A stretch of 64,000 nt of DNA, taken from NCBI RefSeq assembly GCF_005144885.1, contig NZ_CP039690.1, positions 2,183,001-2,247,000 on the forward strand, read 5' to 3'. Of the stretch, positions 36,877-45,162 are shown in pieces. The DNA comes from Phreatobacter stygius. GTDB taxonomy: Bacteria > Pseudomonadota > Alphaproteobacteria > Rhizobiales > Phreatobacteraceae. A program made the translations under genes and the position numbers. The notes below the pieces were generated by a model that ran no database searches, had not been told where the DNA came from, and saw nothing but the letters and a program-made list of their open reading frames with translations. How positions within the stretch are numbered: position 1 is the first letter of the stretch; each line of letters starts with the position of its first letter.

Positions 36877-38250
36877 ATGAAACGGACGCTGATCGAGTGT
36901 GGCTGGCTGGTCACCATGGACGAGGCCATCGGCGATCATCGCAATGCCCGCGTGCTGGTCGAGGGCAGCCGCATCCTTGCCGCCGGCAAGGGCATCGAGG
37001 CCGAGGCCGACGAGGTCATCGATGCCCGCGACAAGATCGTCATGCCCGGGCTGATCGATGCCCATGTCCACACCTGGCAGACCGGGCTTCGCGCCATCGG
37101 CTCGGAATGGCTCGGCCCCGACTACCACGCCAATATCCACGCCAATCTGGCGACCCGCTACGGTCCCGACGACAACTACATTGGCAACCTGATCGGCGCG
37201 CTCAGCAAGATCGATAGTGGCACCACCACCATTCTCGACTGGTGCCACAACCTGACCTCGCTGCACCATGCCGAGCGTTCGGTCGACGGTCTCGAGGAAT
37301 CGGGCATTCGCGCGGTCTTCGCCCATGGCACGGCCAAGCCGCCGACCAAACCGGGCGAGCTGCCCTATACCCACGTGCCGCATCCGCGCGACCGGATCGA
37401 AGCCCTGCGCAACGGCCGCTTCGCCTCCGACGACCGGCTGGTGACGCTCGCCATGGCGGTCCTCGGGCCGCATTGGGGCACTTACGAGGTGGCCGAGCAG
37501 GACCTCAGGCTTGCCCGCGAACTGAACCTGCTGTCGAGCTCGCACGCCACCCGCAAGATCCCCGACCAGGTCGCGCCGGGCGGCTACAAGAGGCTGGTCG
37601 AGGCCGGCCTGATCGGCCCGGATCACAATCTGGTCCACGGCAATTATATCGAGGATGACGAGCTGAAGGCCCTGGTCGAGGCCGGCGCCTCGGTGACCGG
37701 CACCGTGCTGGTCGAACTGCACGGCCATGCCGCCGAGCCGGTCACGCTTCGCGTGCGCAATTTCGGCGGCATGCCCTCGATCGGCATCGATGTCGAACCG
37801 ATCGTGACAGGCGAGATGTTCCGCGAGATGCAGGCGGCGCTGCTGCACGCCCGCTGGGCGTCGCTGCGCGACAATGCCGCGGCCGGCAAGCCGCCGTTCA
37901 AGACCATCCCGATCAAGTCGCGCGAGGCCCTGGCCTGGGCGACCATAGGCAATGCCCGGGCGATCGGCCTGGAAGACCAGATCGGCTCGCTGACCCCCGG
38001 CAAGAAGGCCGACATCGTCATGCTGCGCGCCAATGACCTGAACCTGTTCCCGGTCCACGATCCCTTGCTGTCGATCGTCGAACAGGCCAGCGCCGGCAAT
38101 GTCGACACCGTCATGATCGACGGCGTCATCCGCAAACAGGCCGGGCGCCGGGTCTTCCCGGACGACGTGCTCGCCAAGCGCAAGGTCGAGCTGGTGGCCT
38201 CCGTCGAGCGTGTCATGCGCGACGGGTCGTTCACCATGAAAGCGGCCTGA
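36877..38250 (+). CDS. Amidohydrolase I (tandem paralog, ATZ/TRZ-like)
   Basis: This 457-residue cytosolic TIM-barrel hydrolase keeps all expected metal ligands: HxH at 63/65 (LIDAHVHTWQ), His223 (SSSHATRK), His254 (NLVHGNY) and Asp305 (SIGIDVEP). The strand-8 motif IGIDVEP differs from the usual LGTDG/LGSDG of atrazine and guanine hydrolases, and a DWCHN segment (121-125) is shared by all three paralogs. These features mark a separate subfamily. It should hydrolyse an amino or other leaving group from a ring, or open a cyclic amide. It is the fourth gene of the LacI-controlled operon. Confidence 0.87.
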   Translation: MKRTLIECGWLVTMDEAIGDHRNARVLVEGSRILAAGKGIEAEADEVIDARDKIVMPGLIDAHVHTWQTGLRAIGSEWLGPDYHANIHANLATRYGPDDNYIGNLIGALSKIDSGTTTILDWCHNLTSLHHAERSVDGLEESGIRAVFAHGTAKPPTKPGELPYTHVPHPRDRIEALRNGRFASDDRLVTLAMAVLGPHWGTYEVAEQDLRLARELNLLSSSHATRKIPDQVAPGGYKRLVEAGLIGPDHNLVHGNYIEDDELKALVEAGASVTGTVLVELHGHAAEPVTLRVRNFGGMPSIGIDVEPIVTGEMFREMQAALLHARWASLRDNAAAGKPPFKTIPIKSREALAWATIGNARAIGLEDQIGSLTPGKKADIVMLRANDLNLFPVHDPLLSIVEQASAGNVDTVMIDGVIRKQAGRRVFPDDVLAKRKVELVASVERVMRDGSFTMKAA

Positions 38251-38261
38251 GAGCATTCACC

Positions 38262-39638
38262 ATGACCAAGACACTGATCAAATGCGGCTGGATCGTCTCG
38301 ATGGATCCGGCCATCGGCGACCTGCGCCAGGGCGAGATCCTGATCGACAATGACCGCATTGCCGCCGTCGGCCGCGACCTCCAGGCGGTCGCCGACGAGG
38401 TGGTCGACGCTTCCGACATGATCGCCATGCCGGGCATGGTGAACGCCCATCTGCACACCTGGCAGACCGGCTTGCGCGCCATTGGCTGCGAATGGGCGCA
38501 TGGCGAATATTTCAAATATCTGCATGGCGGCATGGCCACGCGTTACGGTCCGGAGGACAATTACCTCGGCAACCTGATCGGCGCGCTGAACCAGATCGAC
38601 GGCGGCGTCACCACGCTCAACGACTATTGCCACAACATCACCTCGACCGCCCAGGCCGAACGTTCGGTCGATGCGCTGGAGGATTCCGGCATCCGCGCCG
38701 TGTTCACCCTCGGCGCCGGCAAGCTGCCGCCCGAACGCGAGGCGATCGAACCGTTCGAGAAGCGGATCAATCCGCGCGAACGGGTCGAGAAATTCCGCAA
38801 GGGCCGGCTTGCCAGCGACGACCGCCGGGTCACCATGGCGCTGGGTGTCGCAGGCCCGCACTGGGCCGAGATGGAGCCGACCCGGATCAATCTCCGGCTC
38901 GCCCGCGAGCTCGGCCTGCGCTCGTCGACCCATGCCACCAAGCGCCCCGAACTGGCGGTCGATCCGCGCGGCTATTTCCCGCTCCTCGACGAAGGCCTGA
39001 TCGGCCACGACCACACCGTCGTTCACGGCAATTATCTCGGCGACGAGGAATTGAAGCGCCTGGTCGATGCCGGCGTCACCGCCTGCGCCACGGTGCAGAC
39101 CGAGCTGCGCGGTTATGCCGGCGATCCGCTGGTCGGCCGGGTCAGGGCGCTCGGCGCCATGCCCTCGCTCGGTGTCGATGTCGAGCCGCGTGTCTCCGGC
39201 GAAATGTTCCGCGAGATGCAGATCGCCCTGCTCTATGCCCTCTCCGTCTGCCAGCGCGAGAATGCCCGTGACAAGAAGCCGCCGTTCCAGGTGGTGCCGA
39301 TCCGGTCACGCGAGGCGCTCGCCTGGGCCACCATCGGCGGCGCCGAGGCTTTAGGTCTCGGCAGCCAGATCGGCACGCTGACCCCGAAAAAGAAGGCCGA
39401 CATCGTGCTGCTGCGCGGCACCGACCTGAACCTCTTCCCGGTCCATGATCCGATCCTGTCGATCGTCGAACAGGCCAATGCCGGCAATGTCGATACCGTC
39501 TTCATCGACGGTATCGTCCAGAAGCGCGGCGGCAAGCTGACCTTCTCCGAAGCCGTGCGCCGCCAGCGCATGACCGAGCTTGCAAGCTCGGTCGAGCGGA
39601 TCATGGGCGAAGCCGGCTACGTTCCGTTCGGACGCTGA
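38262..39638 (+). CDS. Amidohydrolase II (tandem paralog)
   Basis: This 458-residue paralog of the preceding gene lies 11 bases downstream. The ligands are conserved (His63, His65, His224, His255, Asp306), with SSTHATKR and SLGVDVEP as counterpart motifs, and DYCHN at 121-125. Extended blocks such as TRYGPEDNYLGNLIGALNQI are nearly identical to gene I, while the loop around residues 150-180 differs strongly (KLPPEREAIEPFEKRINPRE), which suggests a different substrate. Three active members side by side argue for successive hydrolyses, not redundancy. Confidence 0.87.
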   Translation: MTKTLIKCGWIVSMDPAIGDLRQGEILIDNDRIAAVGRDLQAVADEVVDASDMIAMPGMVNAHLHTWQTGLRAIGCEWAHGEYFKYLHGGMATRYGPEDNYLGNLIGALNQIDGGVTTLNDYCHNITSTAQAERSVDALEDSGIRAVFTLGAGKLPPEREAIEPFEKRINPRERVEKFRKGRLASDDRRVTMALGVAGPHWAEMEPTRINLRLARELGLRSSTHATKRPELAVDPRGYFPLLDEGLIGHDHTVVHGNYLGDEELKRLVDAGVTACATVQTELRGYAGDPLVGRVRALGAMPSLGVDVEPRVSGEMFREMQIALLYALSVCQRENARDKKPPFQVVPIRSREALAWATIGGAEALGLGSQIGTLTPKKKADIVLLRGTDLNLFPVHDPILSIVEQANAGNVDTVFIDGIVQKRGGKLTFSEAVRRQRMTELASSVERIMGEAGYVPFGR

Positions 39639-39643
39639 CCGTC

Positions 39644-41005
39644 ATGGCCCGAACGCTCGTCCGTTGCGGCTGGCTGGTCACCATGGATCACGCGCTCGGC
39701 GATCTCCGCCGGGCCGAGATGCTGCTCGACGGCGACCGCATCGAAGCGATCGGCCACGATCTCGGCGCGACCGTCGACGCCACCATCGACGCCTCGGACA
39801 TGATCGTCTTGCCCGGGCTGATCAACATGCACCTGCATACCTTCCAGGCAGGCTTGCGCGCGATCGGCTCGGAATGGCTGGCGCCCGACTATTTCCGTCA
39901 CTTCTACGGTGACATCGCCACACGGTTCGGCCCGGAGGACAATTACCTCGGCACGCTGTTCGGCGCGCTGAACCAGCTCGATTGCGGCGTCACCACGCTG
40001 TTCGACTATTGCCATAACATCCGCTCGCTGGAGCAGGCCGAGCGTTCGGTCGACGGCCTGACCGATTCCGGCATCCGCGCCGTCTTCGTGCATGGCGATG
40101 GCCTGCGCGAGCCGGCGGCACCCGGCAAGCTGCCCCAGCGCCGGCTGCATCCGCGCGACCGGGTCCAGGCGCTGCAGAGGAGCCGTTTCGCCCACGATGG
40201 CCGGATAACCCTGGCGCTCGGCATTGCCGGACCGCACTGGGCCGATTGGGAGGCTTCGCTCGCCAATGTCAGGCTTGCCCGCGACCTCGGGCTGATCGCC
40301 TCGTCCCATGTCACCAAGGCCCATCGCGACGCTGCCGTGCCTGATGGCTACGACCGGCTGGCGGCCATGGGCCTGCTCGGTCCCGATCACAATCTGGTCC
40401 ATTGCAACCTGTTGACGCATGACGAGGTCGGCCGGCTCCTGGATGCCGGCTGCTCGATCACCTCGACCAACATGAACGAGCTGCACGACTACCCGCACGG
40501 CTCGGCCCTGACGACGGTGCTCGACCATGGCGGCCTGCCCTCGATCGGCATTGATGTCGAACCCATGGTGTCGGGCGACATGTGGCGCGAAATGCAGATG
40601 GCGCTGCTGTTCGCGCGCAACCGGCTCATTCGCGCGCGGGCCGCGGCCGGGCAAGGCCCGGCGATGATCGGCTCGCGCGAGGCGCTCCGCTGGGCGACCG
40701 TCGGCGGCGCCCAGGCGCTCGGCATGGCCGACAGAATCGGTTCGCTCAAGCCCGGCCACAAGGCCGATCTGGTCATGTTGCGCGCCGGCGACCTCAATCT
40801 CTTTCCCGTCCATGACCCGGTCTTCTCGATCGTCGAGCAGGCTCATTCCGGCAATGTCGACACGGTCATCGTCGATGGCATCGTCCGCAAGCAGCGCGGC
40901 CGCCTCATCTTCGACCAGGCCAGGCGCCAGGCGCTCGGCGAGCAGCTGGTCGCATCCGCCGGTCGTCTGATGGCGGAAGCAGGCTACCGCCACGCCTTTG
41001 TCTAG
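39644..41005 (+). CDS. Amidohydrolase III (tandem paralog)
   Basis: This 453-residue third paralog starts five bases after gene II. Ligands are His63, His65 (LINMHLHTFQ), His222 (SSHVTKAH), His253 (LVHCNLL) and Asp304 (SIGIDVEP); DYCHN is at 121-125. It has diverged more from I and II than they have from each other in places, with the strand-6 His followed by CNLL in place of GNY. It is the last gene of this operon; the next gene has its own operator. Function as for gene I, with substrate unknown. Confidence 0.87.
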   Translation: MARTLVRCGWLVTMDHALGDLRRAEMLLDGDRIEAIGHDLGATVDATIDASDMIVLPGLINMHLHTFQAGLRAIGSEWLAPDYFRHFYGDIATRFGPEDNYLGTLFGALNQLDCGVTTLFDYCHNIRSLEQAERSVDGLTDSGIRAVFVHGDGLREPAAPGKLPQRRLHPRDRVQALQRSRFAHDGRITLALGIAGPHWADWEASLANVRLARDLGLIASSHVTKAHRDAAVPDGYDRLAAMGLLGPDHNLVHCNLLTHDEVGRLLDAGCSITSTNMNELHDYPHGSALTTVLDHGGLPSIGIDVEPMVSGDMWREMQMALLFARNRLIRARAAAGQGPAMIGSREALRWATVGGAQALGMADRIGSLKPGHKADLVMLRAGDLNLFPVHDPVFSIVEQAHSGNVDTVIVDGIVRKQRGRLIFDQARRQALGEQLVASAGRLMAEAGYRHAFV

Positions 41006-41089
41006 GCTCGGATCCGGGCCGTCGTCCCGCCTCCGGTCGAATCGCGGTCAGCGCCGGCGCGACCTTCCGGGGAATGGCGGATCTTGACG

Positions 41090-41107
41090 ATTGCAAACGA
41101 TTGCAAT
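41090..41107. promoter_or_regulatory. LacI-type operator, copy E
   Basis: ATTGCAAACGATTGCAAT is an 18-bp palindrome with one mismatched pair near the centre and the core GCAAACGATTGC, one base from the consensus. It follows directly after TTGACG (41084-41089), a likely -35 element, and would fill the spacer to a weak -10 (TAGGGA, 41107-41112). It controls the dioxygenase operon, whose first gene starts 25 bases later. Confidence 0.65.
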
Positions 41108-41131
41108 AGGGAGAGTTCAGGGAGTGAAACG

Positions 41132-41992
41132 ATGATCATTGAACGCCAGGAACAGGTGACCGACGCCGTTCTCGCGGCAATGGCCAAGACGAGCGACCCT
41201 CGGCTTGCCGAGATCATGGCCGCGCTGGTCAAGCACCTGCATGCCTTCGCCCGCGAGGTCAGGCTGACCGAGCCGGAATGGGAAAAGGCCATCGAATTCG
41301 TCGTCGGCCTTGGCCAGTTGACCAACGATACCCACAACGAAGCCGTGCTGGCATCCGACGCGATCGGCTTTTCGACGCTCGTCTGTCTGCTCAACAATGG
41401 CAATGCCGGCAATACCGAGGCCGCCGCCGCCCTGCTCGGGCCGTTCTGGCGGATGAACTCGCCGCACATGGAGAACGGCGGCTCGATCATCCGCTCGGAG
41501 ACGCCGGGCGAGGAGCTTGTCGCCGCCTGCCTGGTTCGCGACGCCGCCGGCAATCCGATCGCCGGCGCCGAGGTCGACGTCTGGCAGGCCTCGCCGGTCG
41601 GCATGTACGAGAACCAGGACGAGACCCAGGCCGACATGAACCTGCGCGGCAAGTTCACCACTGACGCGGATGGCGCCTTCTCGTTCCGCTCGGTCAAGCC
41701 CGCCGGTTATCCGGTGCCGACCCATGGTGTGGTCGGCAAGCTGCTGGCCGCCCAGAACCGCCATCCGTTCCGGCCGGCGCACATTCATTTCCTGATCTAC
41801 AAACCGGGCTTCAAGACGCTGATCACCCAGATCTTCGTCGAGGGTGACCAATATCTGGAGACCGATGTGGTGTTCGGCGTGACCAAGGCGCTGGTCGGCG
41901 GCATTGAAAAGGGCGGCAATGGCTACACCCTCCGCTATAGTTTCGTGATGGAGCCCGGCGAAGCGGTTCTGCCGGTTCCTCCGATCAAGTGA
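41132..41992 (+). CDS. Intradiol ring-cleavage dioxygenase, hydroxyquinol type
   Basis: This 286-residue non-haem Fe(III) enzyme has the helical N-terminal dimerisation domain (~1-100) and the catalytic beta-sandwich. The four iron ligands are present: Tyr159 (PVGMYENQ), Tyr193 (PAGYPVPT), His217 and His219 (RPAHIHF). LLGPFWRMNSP before the catalytic domain and the VDVWQASPVGMYENQD stretch fit the catechol/hydroxyquinol 1,2-dioxygenase group. It cleaves an aromatic diol or triol between the hydroxyls to a cis,cis-muconate or maleylacetate. First gene of the second LacI-controlled operon; GGGAG lies upstream of the ATG. Confidence 0.9.
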   Translation: MIIERQEQVTDAVLAAMAKTSDPRLAEIMAALVKHLHAFAREVRLTEPEWEKAIEFVVGLGQLTNDTHNEAVLASDAIGFSTLVCLLNNGNAGNTEAAAALLGPFWRMNSPHMENGGSIIRSETPGEELVAACLVRDAAGNPIAGAEVDVWQASPVGMYENQDETQADMNLRGKFTTDADGAFSFRSVKPAGYPVPTHGVVGKLLAAQNRHPFRPAHIHFLIYKPGFKTLITQIFVEGDQYLETDVVFGVTKALVGGIEKGGNGYTLRYSFVMEPGEAVLPVPPIK

Positions 41993-41999
41993 GGATGTC

Positions 42000-42752
42000 A
42001 TGACCCTGGGAACTGCCCTGAAGGACAAGGTCGCCGTCGTGCTCGGCGGGTCCGGCGGCATCGGCGCCGCCACCGCTTACCAATTTGCCGCCGAAGGCGC
42101 GACGGTGGTGGTCGTCTACCGCTCCGACAAGGCCGCCGCCGACGTGATCGTCGCAAGCCTGCCGGGCGCCGGCCATCTCGCCGCTGCCGCAACGGTTGAG
42201 GATACCGCCTCGCTGACCGCGCTCGCCGCCCATGTCGAGGAACGGCTCGGCCGCGCCGATATCCTGGTCAACTCGGCCGGCTTCACCAAGCCGGTGCCGG
42301 CGGGCGATCTGGATGCCCTGGACGACGCCTTCATCGACCGGATGTTCCAGGTCAACTGGCGCGGCCAGTTCGCCGCGATCCGTGCCTTTCGTCGCCTGCT
42401 CGAGGCGGGCGGCGGCGGCCTGATCGTCAATGTCTCGTCGATCGCCGCCTTGAACGGCGTCGGTTCCAACCTCGCTTACGCGGCGGTCAAGGCCGGCATG
42501 GACACGCTGACCAAGTCGCTGGCCCGGGCGCTGGCGCCGGAAATCCGCGTGATGAGCGTCTCACCCGGCGTGGTCGACACCGATTTCGTTCCTGGCCGCG
42601 GTGCCGAACAGCTTGCCAAGATCGCCCCGACCATCCCGCTGAAACGGGTCGCGACCCCCGACGATGTCGGCCGCGCCATTGTCGCCTGCGCCACCCATCT
42701 CACCTATTCGACCGGTTCGCTGATCATCGTCGACGGCGGCCGGGCACTCTGA
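42000..42752 (+). CDS. Short-chain dehydrogenase/reductase
   Basis: A 250-residue classical SDR with cofactor loop GGSGGIGAA, NSAG motif (ILVNSAGFTKP), catalytic Ser in NVSSIAALNG and Tyr-x-x-x-Lys in LAYAAVKAG. The C-terminal VDGG motif is present. GAGG sits five bases before the ATG, seven bases after the dioxygenase stop. In this operon it could oxidise a ring diol precursor or reduce a keto intermediate; the sequence does not decide. Confidence 0.9.
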   Translation: MTLGTALKDKVAVVLGGSGGIGAATAYQFAAEGATVVVVYRSDKAAADVIVASLPGAGHLAAAATVEDTASLTALAAHVEERLGRADILVNSAGFTKPVPAGDLDALDDAFIDRMFQVNWRGQFAAIRAFRRLLEAGGGGLIVNVSSIAALNGVGSNLAYAAVKAGMDTLTKSLARALAPEIRVMSVSPGVVDTDFVPGRGAEQLAKIAPTIPLKRVATPDDVGRAIVACATHLTYSTGSLIIVDGGRAL

Positions 42753-42777
42753 GCTTCTCACGTTCAAGGACAAACTC

Positions 42778-43674
42778 ATGCGCCCGATGCGGAACAAGGT
42801 CGTCATCACCTGCGCTGTGACGGGCAATCTGACCACGCCCGATCAGACGCCGCATCTTCCGATCACGCCGGAGGAGATCGCCGATGCCTGCCTCGGCGCA
42901 GCCGAAGCCGGTGCCGCCGTCACCCATATCCATGTCCGCGAGCCGGGCACCGGCAAGCCGTCCATGGCGCTCGAATATTACCAGGACGTGGTGGCCCGGA
43001 TCCGCGCGCGGAACCAGAAACTGATCCTCAACATCACCACCGGTCCCGGGGGCCGCTTCGTGCCCTCCGAGGACGATCCGAAGGTCGCCGCGCCCGGCAC
43101 CACGCTGCTCGCCCCGGAAAAGCGCGTCGAACATATCGCCGCGTTGAAGCCCGACATTTGCACGCTCGACCTCAACACGATGAATTCCGGCGGCCAGGTG
43201 GTCATCAACACGCCCGGCAATGTCCGGCGCATGGCCAAGGTCATCCGAGCGGCCGGCGTCAAACCGGAGATCGAACTGTTCGATTCCGGCGATATCGCCC
43301 TGATGCACGATCTCCTGAAGGACGGCTCGATTTCGGGGCCGTGCATCGCCTCCTTCGTGCTCGGCGTGAAATATGGCTTCCAACCCGGGCCCGAGACGGT
43401 GATCTATGCCCGCGATCTCTTGCCTGCCGACACCGAGTTCACGGTGATCGGCACCGGCCGATCGAGCTTTCCGATGGTGGCGCAGTCGGTGCTTGCCGGC
43501 GGCCACGCCCGCACCGGGCTCGAGGACGCGGTCTATCTCGACCGCGGCACGCTCGCGCCCTCCAACGCCGCCATGGTCGACAAGGCCCGACGCATCATCG
43601 AGGAGCTCGGCGTGCAGATCGCCAATCCCGACGAAGCCCGCGACATCCTGCACCTGCCGTCGCGCGCGGCCTGA
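42778..43674 (+). CDS. Beta-keto acid cleavage enzyme (BKACE, DUF849)
   Basis: This 298-residue TIM-barrel zinc enzyme of the Kce/BKACE family combines a beta-keto acid with acetyl-CoA to give acetoacetate and a new acyl-CoA. Landmarks are VVITCAVTGNLTTPDQTPHL, PITPEEIA, the zinc His pair in VTHIHVREPGTG (50, 52) and LNITTGPGG. Some family members accept 3-oxoadipate, which would fit directly after ring cleavage and reduction. That would replace the usual 3-oxoadipate CoA-transferase and thiolase, neither of which is in the window. Confidence 0.88.
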   Translation: MRPMRNKVVITCAVTGNLTTPDQTPHLPITPEEIADACLGAAEAGAAVTHIHVREPGTGKPSMALEYYQDVVARIRARNQKLILNITTGPGGRFVPSEDDPKVAAPGTTLLAPEKRVEHIAALKPDICTLDLNTMNSGGQVVINTPGNVRRMAKVIRAAGVKPEIELFDSGDIALMHDLLKDGSISGPCIASFVLGVKYGFQPGPETVIYARDLLPADTEFTVIGTGRSSFPMVAQSVLAGGHARTGLEDAVYLDRGTLAPSNAAMVDKARRIIEELGVQIANPDEARDILHLPSRAA

Positions 43675-43687
43675 TCCGGAGCACGCC

Positions 43688-44716
43688 ATGCACGCGAGAA
43701 CCGAGATCGGCGGCAAGGCGGGCGCGATCGCCATGCGAAGCCTCCGGCTGAACGCCAAGGCCGACAGCGTCGAAGCCGTCGCGCCGACGATCGAGACACT
43801 GCCGTCTGCGCGCCCGCGCGACGGTGATGTGCTGGTCGAAATCCGCGCCGCGGCGGTCAACCCGTCCGACGCCAAGGCGGCGATCGGCATGATGCCTTAT
43901 GCGATCTTCCCGCGCACGCCCGGCCGCGACTTCGCCGGCGTGGTGATCGACGGACCGGCTGACCTGGTCGGCAAGGAGGTCTTCGGTTCGTCCGGCGATC
44001 TCGGCATCCGCCGCGACGGCACCCATGCCTCGCATCTCATGGTGGAGGCGGCGGCGCTGGTCGACAAGCCGGCCGGCATCACGCTCGCCGAGGCCGCAGG
44101 CATCGGCGTGCCCTTTGTCACCGCCCAGGAAGGTTTTCGCCGCGCCGGCATGCCGAAACCGGGTGAGACCGTGCTGATCCTCGGCTTGAACGGCAAGGTC
44201 GGCCAGGCCGCGGCCCAGATCGCCACCTGGCAGGGCGCCAAGGTCATTGGCGTGGTGCGCCGGCCCGAGGACTATGCCGGTCATGCCAGCGCGCCGGTCA
44301 CGGTGATCAATTCGGCAAGCGAAGACGTGGTCGCCCGGGTCAAGGACCTGACCGGCGGCAAGGGCTGCGACATCGTCTATAACACGGTCGGCGAACCCTA
44401 TTACGAGGCCGGTACCCGGTCGCTCAGCGTGCTCGGCCGGCAGATCTTCATCGCCGCCCTGAAGCAGACCGTGCCGTTCGACATCTTCGCCTTCTATCGG
44501 GGCCGGCACACCTATGTCGGCATCGACACGCTGGCGCTCTCCTCGATCGCGACTGCCGACGTGCTGCGCGACCTGGTGCCGGGTTTCGCGGCCGGTGCAC
44601 TGAAGCCTTTTCCGATCGAGGATCGGGCGATCTATCCGCTCGACCGGGCGCGCGAAGCCTATGTCGCGGTGCTCAGCGCGTCGCGCGATCGTGTCATCTT
44701 CCTGCCCAACGGGTGA
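43688..44716 (+). CDS. Zinc-less MDR reductase (quinone oxidoreductase-like)
   Basis: This 342-residue medium-chain dehydrogenase/reductase has the GroES-like N-domain (VLVEIRAAAVNPSDAKAAIG, then PRTPGRDFAGVV) and an NADP-binding domain with LGLNGKVGQAAAQIA. The zinc-ligand motif GHE is missing, so it should act as an enoyl or quinone reductase rather than an alcohol dehydrogenase. In this pathway it could reduce the C=C bond of maleylacetate, normally done by an unrelated iron-type reductase. That role is inferred. ATG at 43688; an ATG at 43733 would also give a complete domain. Confidence 0.82.
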   Translation: MHARTEIGGKAGAIAMRSLRLNAKADSVEAVAPTIETLPSARPRDGDVLVEIRAAAVNPSDAKAAIGMMPYAIFPRTPGRDFAGVVIDGPADLVGKEVFGSSGDLGIRRDGTHASHLMVEAAALVDKPAGITLAEAAGIGVPFVTAQEGFRRAGMPKPGETVLILGLNGKVGQAAAQIATWQGAKVIGVVRRPEDYAGHASAPVTVINSASEDVVARVKDLTGGKGCDIVYNTVGEPYYEAGTRSLSVLGRQIFIAALKQTVPFDIFAFYRGRHTYVGIDTLALSSIATADVLRDLVPGFAAGALKPFPIEDRAIYPLDRAREAYVAVLSASRDRVIFLPNG

Positions 44717-44720
44717 AGCC

Positions 44721-45068
44721 ATGCATGTCAACCGCTTCGCCGATCTGAAGCCTTACGACGCCCCCGGCCACCACGGCATGCACATGCTGCGCATGCAGGG
44801 CCGCGAGGCCGGTCCCGCCGACATGATGTGGCTCGGCGTGTCGCAGATCCTGCCCGGCGGCAGCATCGACCTGTCGAGTTCGCCGGACGAGAAGTTCTAT
44901 GTCGTCCTGGAAGGCGACCTGACGGTCGAGACCGAAAGCGGTTCGGTCAGGCTCGGTGTCTGGGACAGCTGCCGCATCGCGCCGCACGAAAAACGTGCGC
45001 TCAAGAACCCGACCAATCGAACGGTCGTCGTGCTGCTGGCCATGCCGCTGCCCAAGCCCCAACCCTGA
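44721..45068 (+). CDS. Small cupin protein with degenerate metal site
   Basis: This 115-residue single-domain beta-barrel starts four bases after the reductase stop. The first cupin motif is SIDLSSSPDEKFYVVLEGDL: the usual HxH is missing and only the Glu is kept. The second motif has a His in IAPHEKRALKN. With most metal ligands gone it may be a binding or isomerising accessory rather than a dioxygenase. Its place in the operon suggests it acts on an unstable pathway intermediate. Confidence 0.75.
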   Translation: MHVNRFADLKPYDAPGHHGMHMLRMQGREAGPADMMWLGVSQILPGGSIDLSSSPDEKFYVVLEGDLTVETESGSVRLGVWDSCRIAPHEKRALKNPTNRTVVVLLAMPLPKPQP

Positions 45069-45162
45069 GCAAAGGCAGCGCCATGAGCCAAAGCCGCACC
45101 AAGAAAAGAAAACCGCCGAAAGAGCGTTCCATGGCAGACCATAGGATCCGGAGGAATTCCCC

